From Sphingobacteriia bacterium (lineage in GTDB: Bacteria > Bacteroidota > Bacteroidia > Bacteroidales > TTA-H9), in the NCBI GenBank assembly GCA_021286705.1, contig JAJTBW010000013.1, forward strand, positions 1-38,029: a stretch of 38,029 nt of DNA, read 5' to 3'. The notes below the pieces were generated by a model that saw only the letters and a list, made by a program, of their open reading frames with translations, was not told the DNA's origin and searched no databases. The position numbers and the translations under genes were made by a program. Positions 33,803-38,029 of the stretch are shown here, piece by piece. Position 1 is the stretch's first letter; every line of letters starts with the position of its first letter.

Positions 33803-36800
33803 TTATCTGGTTTTTACAACTCTTACAACTGAAACAGATGCTCCATTTCTCATCTTTAAGAAATAGACTCCCTGCATTAGTTGATCGGTACTGATCTCTT
33901 TCTGATGTTCACCAGCTGTCATTAGCTCTTCGCTACTGATGGTACGAATTACTTGTCCGAGACTATTTAGAAGTTCAATGGAAACAGTTGATTCCTTAAC
34001 TAAAGAATAGCTAACCGTCAATTGATTTCTAAATGGATTAGGATAAACTGCGAGATTATTAACGGCTACAGGGTTATCGATACCTACGAGTTGTACTGCG
34101 ACAACATTACTGAATCCTGATTCACAGCCATACTCATTAGAAGTAGTTACACTATAATTACCACTCTGAACAGGTATATAATTCTGGTTTACTGCGCCAG
34201 GAATAACAACATCATTCAGATACCATTGGTTACCAGTTGTAGCAGTTGAACTTAAAGTCACTCCACTATAAGAGGCAACAGGTGCTTGAGGAAACTCATG
34301 AACCACAACAGGAGCATTTCCATTAACCTGAGTGCTTCCATCAGATACCTGACAGGTAAAGGTTACATTCTCGCTAACGGTAGCAATAGGAGTCGCAGAT
34401 GTTGGATTATTAAGATACTGCGCTGGTGACCATAAGTATGTATAATTTCCGGTTCCACCAACTGTTAATGTTCCCAACTGGGTTGTATTGCCAATACAAA
34501 CGTTAGGAGGGAACGCAGCAACAGTAGTTGTCAGATTACCACCAATACATTCAATCACTGCCTTCCAACCTGATTTGGTTACCTGATTATCACTGCGGAA
34601 TAAGAAGGTCAATGCTCCGTCAGTATTAGTTGCAGTAAAGCTAGGTGGTAAACTTGTACCACAGTACTGTCCAATTTGAGGAGCACTTGTGTTAGCACCA
34701 TTATACAGGCGTAAGTAATCCCAACTGCAAGAACTATTTGTTTCAACATTAAACTCGGTGAAGGTCACTTTTAACTTAGCTCCCGGGGTTGAAGGCATGA
34801 AGGTAATAGTATCAGTCTGATTGTTTGAATAACTATTATCTGGACCACCTGCATCATAGAAGTTAGCCGAACAAACGTTCATGGTCTTTGAACTCGTAAA
34901 GTTAATTGACGGATTTTCACCCACGATTATTGGTAATGTGCTATTAACAGCATATTGACCCTGAGCACCAGCCATGATATTATAGACAAGACCTGCCTCT
35001 GTCATTGGCGGAGTAATAATATTAGACATTACGGTAAACTCAGCCTCCTTAGTTTGGTTTACACCTAAACTTGGAATTACATAGTTTGAAGTAGTAACTA
35101 AAAGATAATTCTCAGATCCGGGTGCAACTGTCAGGTTGCAAGGAGTATTAAGAACCGTTGTATGACCAACATTCTTAGTCTGAACCTTAACCTTAACCGT
35201 TTCACCAGCATCCAGAATGCCATTATTGTTGCCCGTGATTGCATCATCAATTGTTAATCCAAGAACCTGCAAAACAGGGGCATTCAAAGTCAGTTTATTC
35301 TCATATGACCAGTTGTTTGTTCCATCAGTCATAGTCATTAAATAATCAACTTTATGCTGATCCTGTACCAGAGAGGCAACCTTTAGACGATAAGCATTAC
35401 GAACATATTTAGTCGAATTTGCAGCTATAGAAGGAATTACTTGTGTGCTATCTAACAACTCAACATTGTTATCAGCAGTCTGATATCTGGTTTCAATATT
35501 CGAAGCAGTCTGTACCCCTACATTCTTAAAAGTAACATTTAAGAAAATATCCTCATCGAAATCAGCCAATCCATTATTATTACCTAAAGAATCGTTAACT
35601 GCGACGTTTTGAACAACAACGTAAGGACCAGTAGCCGGAACAACTTCAATCTGATCAATATGAGGTTTTCTATTCTGCTTAATAACAACAATATCTGCAT
35701 TTCCAACAGTATTCAAGGGACTAAAGTTCAGGTTAACAACACCTGAAGCATCAGCTACCTTAGCATCTAACAACGCTCCACCCATAGACAATGCAACATA
35801 AGCATGCTCTTCAGTCTGAACTTGTAGTGCATTATATCCAACGAGCATAGTGCTTGGATAATTTGCTACTACAGGTTGGGGAACACTATAATATATCATC
35901 AAAGAGGGATCACCCATTAAATGGTAGATTTCCCAATAGTAGGTCTTCATTGAGGATGATGACTCTTCAACAGCTAAGTCACCACCAACAACCATTTGTC
36001 CCTGAGTAACGAACCAATCGTCGGTACTTTCTCCATTTTCATGGAAGGTCTTATCAAATGCACCTAAATGGTTGGGGTCATAAACAGGATTGGAAACTAT
36101 CGACTTAAATCCGCAAGCCCAATAATAATCTTCATCCCAATAAGTAGAATTTGATCCACCAATATATCCTAGAGAGCCTTTATTTGCTGCTCTGAGTTGC
36201 TCTTCTCCAAAAGAGTTAACATCAAACTTCACACTTAAGCAACAGTTACCAATCATTAAACAGTATTTATGATTATTGGTTAATGAAGGAATATCTGAAA
36301 TAGAGAAACTAGGATCAGCCCAGCCATCTTCCGAACAGTGTGCTGAATAGTTTGCCATTGCCACACCTGAGGAAACTTTACTCAAAATCTGTTGATGATA
36401 ATTTGCCCCACTTGGCTCGGGTTGTAATAGAGCCAATGACATGATATTATGCGCAGCATTAAAATAATACGAAGTGCCATAATTAACCTGACCATTTCCC
36501 CAAGTCATTTGATGGCTTGCATCTGCTCCTGCAACTAATAATGCTTCACCTAAGAAAGATTCATCCGGGAAAAGATAACGCTCATACTCCAATGTTTTAT
36601 CAATCTGAGGTTGAAGTTGGGTAAGGTTATTTGCTGAAAAACGACCATAATATACTTCAGGTATTTTATCACCGGTATATTCACAATAATATAAATCGGT
36701 TACATGGCTACCAGCTGTCCCATTCCAAGCTGGAACCTGAGCAACGTCACCTACAAACAACACAAATGATGGTACATTGTAACCAGCAGGAGGTGTATTA

Positions 36801-37753
36801 TATAAACCCTGAAGGTAATTTTTAATACTAGTAGTAGTGGTGCCTACAGCAGGATCATTTGTGTAAGCCTCAATTACTTTAAAACCACGTTTGGTCTTCC
36901 ACTCAATGAAAGGTTGCAAAGCCGACTGAAACATCGGATCAGAAACAATAACATAAGTTACTGGTGCATCCTCAATTAGTTCTCTCATTTGAACTGGGCG
37001 ATAATTTGCAAGGCTCTTATATGCAGCACCAAAGTAGGGTGATGCAGTCTTTCTCTGCAAATCTAAAGTAGCTTGAACATTGGCACCGGGAAAATTAACT
37101 GAAATGTCTAAATCATCATAGATCCTTACAATTCCAGCAACTGGGTTATACTGAACAGGATAAATAGCCAGATTAGCCATGCGTATTCCGCGCATAATTC
37201 CTACCTCTTCAACGGTAGCAATATCATCAAACAAGAAGGCATCCTTTGCATACGACTCTTGATCATAGTCAAAAGGCAACGCTGTCAAATCAGCCGATTT
37301 TGAAATCGGAGCCTGAGCAGGCATCAACGGATGGGTAAGGCCAAGCTCAGCGAGCGTGTAATCACGGTAATGACTACGATTAACCTTAATCTCGAAAGAG
37401 GCACCTAGAGGAACCTCTATAAGCTTTCTCATTACAGGAACCTTAGGGGCACCAATTAAGTTACTTTGATGATAACCAGGAATGGCTAACTCACAAAATT
37501 GTCCTTTTTCAGTTGTAACATTGATAAAGCTAAGCTCATGTTGTGTCACCTTGACACCAAGAGTTTGAAAATTGTTTTCGGTAAAACGGAAACTGTTCAC
37601 ATCAGTTCCAGGTAGATTAATCTGAGCATTTAACACACTCGTTGTCAGAAGCAGACCCACAAGTAGCAACTGACCCATTAACCTCCTCATCTTAAAGTAT
37701 ACCGTGTTCATTGGATTTGGGTTAAAAGATGGTGATAATTTAAAAAACGCCAT
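33803..37753 (-). CDS. Divergent C25-type protease with CUB-like domain and T9SS sorting domain
   Basis: Up to 1316 residues. The first ATG (37753) puts 21 residues before the signal peptide; ATG codons at 37711 and 37690 fit better, the last giving MRRLMGQLLLVGLLL. After a propeptide (about 45-245) comes a C25-like catalytic domain (about 255-620). The catalytic pair appears as His472 in NYSAHCSEDGW and Cys505 in IGNCCLSVKF, so the usual GHGS is replaced by SAHC and a second Cys (504) adjoins the nucleophile. Then Ig or CARDB-like domains (about 630-960), a CUB-like domain with paired Cys (about 970-1095, CSANFYDAGGPDNSY and a WDYLRLYNG strand), two Ig-like domains (about 1100-1230) and a T9SS type A sorting domain (last 80, AVYPNPFRNQLTV). 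Secreted or surface attached; activity likely but altered. Confidence 0.9.
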   Translation of the reverse strand: MAFFKLSPSFNPNPMNTVYFKMRRLMGQLLLVGLLLTTSVLNAQINLPGTDVNSFRFTENNFQTLGVKVTQHELSFINVTTEKGQFCELAIPGYHQSNLIGAPKVPVMRKLIEVPLGASFEIKVNRSHYRDYTLAELGLTHPLMPAQAPISKSADLTALPFDYDQESYAKDAFLFDDIATVEEVGIMRGIRMANLAIYPVQYNPVAGIVRIYDDLDISVNFPGANVQATLDLQRKTASPYFGAAYKSLANYRPVQMRELIEDAPVTYVIVSDPMFQSALQPFIEWKTKRGFKVIEAYTNDPAVGTTTTSIKNYLQGLYNTPPAGYNVPSFVLFVGDVAQVPAWNGTAGSHVTDLYYCEYTGDKIPEVYYGRFSANNLTQLQPQIDKTLEYERYLFPDESFLGEALLVAGADASHQMTWGNGQVNYGTSYYFNAAHNIMSLALLQPEPSGANYHQQILSKVSSGVAMANYSAHCSEDGWADPSFSISDIPSLTNNHKYCLMIGNCCLSVKFDVNSFGEEQLRAANKGSLGYIGGSNSTYWDEDYYWACGFKSIVSNPVYDPNHLGAFDKTFHENGESTDDWFVTQGQMVVGGDLAVEESSSSMKTYYWEIYHLMGDPSLMIYYSVPQPVVANYPSTMLVGYNALQVQTEEHAYVALSMGGALLDAKVADASGVVNLNFSPLNTVGNADIVVIKQNRKPHIDQIEVVPATGPYVVVQNVAVNDSLGNNNGLADFDEDIFLNVTFKNVGVQTASNIETRYQTADNNVELLDSTQVIPSIAANSTKYVRNAYRLKVASLVQDQHKVDYLMTMTDGTNNWSYENKLTLNAPVLQVLGLTIDDAITGNNNGILDAGETVKVKVQTKNVGHTTVLNTPCNLTVAPGSENYLLVTTSNYVIPSLGVNQTKEAEFTVMSNIITPPMTEAGLVYNIMAGAQGQYAVNSTLPIIVGENPSINFTSSKTMNVCSANFYDAGGPDNSYSNNQTDTITFMPSTPGAKLKVTFTEFNVETNSSCSWDYLRLYNGANTSAPQIGQYCGTSLPPSFTATNTDGALTFLFRSDNQVTKSGWKAVIECIGGNLTTTVAAFPPNVCIGNTTQLGTLTVGGTGNYTYLWSPAQYLNNPTSATPIATVSENVTFTCQVSDGSTQVNGNAPVVVHEFPQAPVASYSGVTLSSTATTGNQWYLNDVVIPGAVNQNYIPVQSGNYSVTTSNEYGCESGFSNVVAVQLVGIDNPVAVNNLAVYPNPFRNQLTVSYSLVKESTVSIELLNSLGQVIRTISSEELMTAGEHQKEISTDQLMQGVYFLKMRNGASVSVVRVVKTR

Positions 37754-37856
37754 AAAGTTATAAATTCCAGCATCACAAGACTAATATTTAACTCTCATTT
37801 ATATAACTTTCTTTCTAAGTAGACCCCCAAAACTTAATGCCTAATCAATTAACCAA

Positions 37857-37864
37857 CAAAATTA
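37857..37864 (-). promoter_or_regulatory. Possible TAnnTTTG -7 box of the second C25 protease gene
   Basis: The complement reads TAATTTTG, about 104 nt before the first possible ATG (37753) and about 167 nt before the likeliest (37690). AT-rich region, so a chance match is possible. Confidence 0.3.
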
Positions 37865-37910
37865 TACCATTCAAACAAACCTAATCTTCTCCCGTGCATC
37901 TTGACACACG

Positions 37911-38029
37911 CTTCCCCGCTTCCCCGCCTCCTCGATCTTTTACTTGTCTTCCCTTGATCTACCTATCTTCTGCTGTTCTTCTCCTGTTCCCCTCCTGTTC
38001 TCCTCTTATGCCTCTCCCTATCCTCTCCC
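37911..38029. repeat. Strand-asymmetric palindromic intergenic repeat (right-end partial copy)
   Basis: Only the pyrimidine-rich arm is present; the window stops inside the second 11-bp unit. It begins with CTTCCCCGCT, the complement of the end of the left copy. Positions 37980-38029 are identical to 9-58 (50 bases), while the bases just before are only partly similar (37972-37979 against 1-8). This is a second copy of the element, or the other side of the same one if the molecule were circular. Confidence 0.8.

Noticed and set aside
1-38029. Circular plasmid or phage genome suggested by the matching ends
   Set aside because: The ends match over only 50 bases with different flanks, no replication, partition or phage gene is present, and leuS is chromosomal.

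Overview
The window looks like a chromosomal fragment of an AT-rich member of the Bacteroidota, most likely the order Bacteroidales. Supporting evidence: two gingipain-type (C25) proteases that end in type IX secretion (T9SS) sorting domains; an ExbB-ExbD-ExbD-TonB operon of the Bacteroidota type; a sodium-pump decarboxylase beta subunit; many lipoprotein and Sec signal peptides; and repeated TAnnTTTG boxes, the -7 element of the Bacteroidota housekeeping sigma factor, upstream of genes. A leucyl-tRNA synthetase gene argues for a chromosome. No plasmid, phage, transposase, CRISPR, rRNA or tRNA gene was seen.

Layout. (1) 1-428 is a non-coding, strand-asymmetric palindromic repeat (pyrimidine-rich left arm, purine-rich right arm), followed by a promoter. 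A partial copy of the same repeat closes the window at 37911-38029, so the window is probably a contig that broke in a dispersed repeat at both ends. (2) 429-10332, plus strand: seven exported proteins. These are an LPP20-like lipoprotein with its own promoter and terminator, then a tight run of an unknown secreted protein, a coiled-coil/transglutaminase-like/beta-propeller protein, a YfaP-like (DUF2135) protein, a five-PEGA-repeat protein with a barrel-like C-terminus, a second LPP20-like protein, and a lipoprotein made of two Cys-containing repeats. This run is the best candidate here for an undescribed envelope system. (3) 10345-16055, minus strand: xseB, a polysaccharide flippase, a formyltransferase-like/GINT1-like fusion glycosyltransferase, and a DUF748 (AsmA-like) protein. 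(4) 16612-20845: leuS (minus) and a divergent GT-C-type membrane protein (plus). (5) 20994-22449, minus: an OadB/MmdB-type sodium pump subunit with a small coupled membrane protein. (6) 22450-22691: a structured non-coding gap with a long imperfect hairpin and a promoter box. (7) 22692-28517, minus: exbB-exbD-exbD-tonB-small membrane protein-PstS-like lipoprotein-TPR protein in one operon. (8) 28815-29252: an unknown small protein. (9) 29548-37753, minus: two large secreted C25 proteases of different architecture, each with its own promoter box and terminator.

How they fit together: almost everything concerns the cell envelope. TonB energises outer-membrane uptake, T9SS exports the proteases, the flippase/GT genes build a surface glycan, and the LPP20/PEGA/YfaP run probably forms a periplasmic or outer-membrane assembly of unknown role. 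Functional statements come from reading the translations and remembered family motifs; no database search was run.
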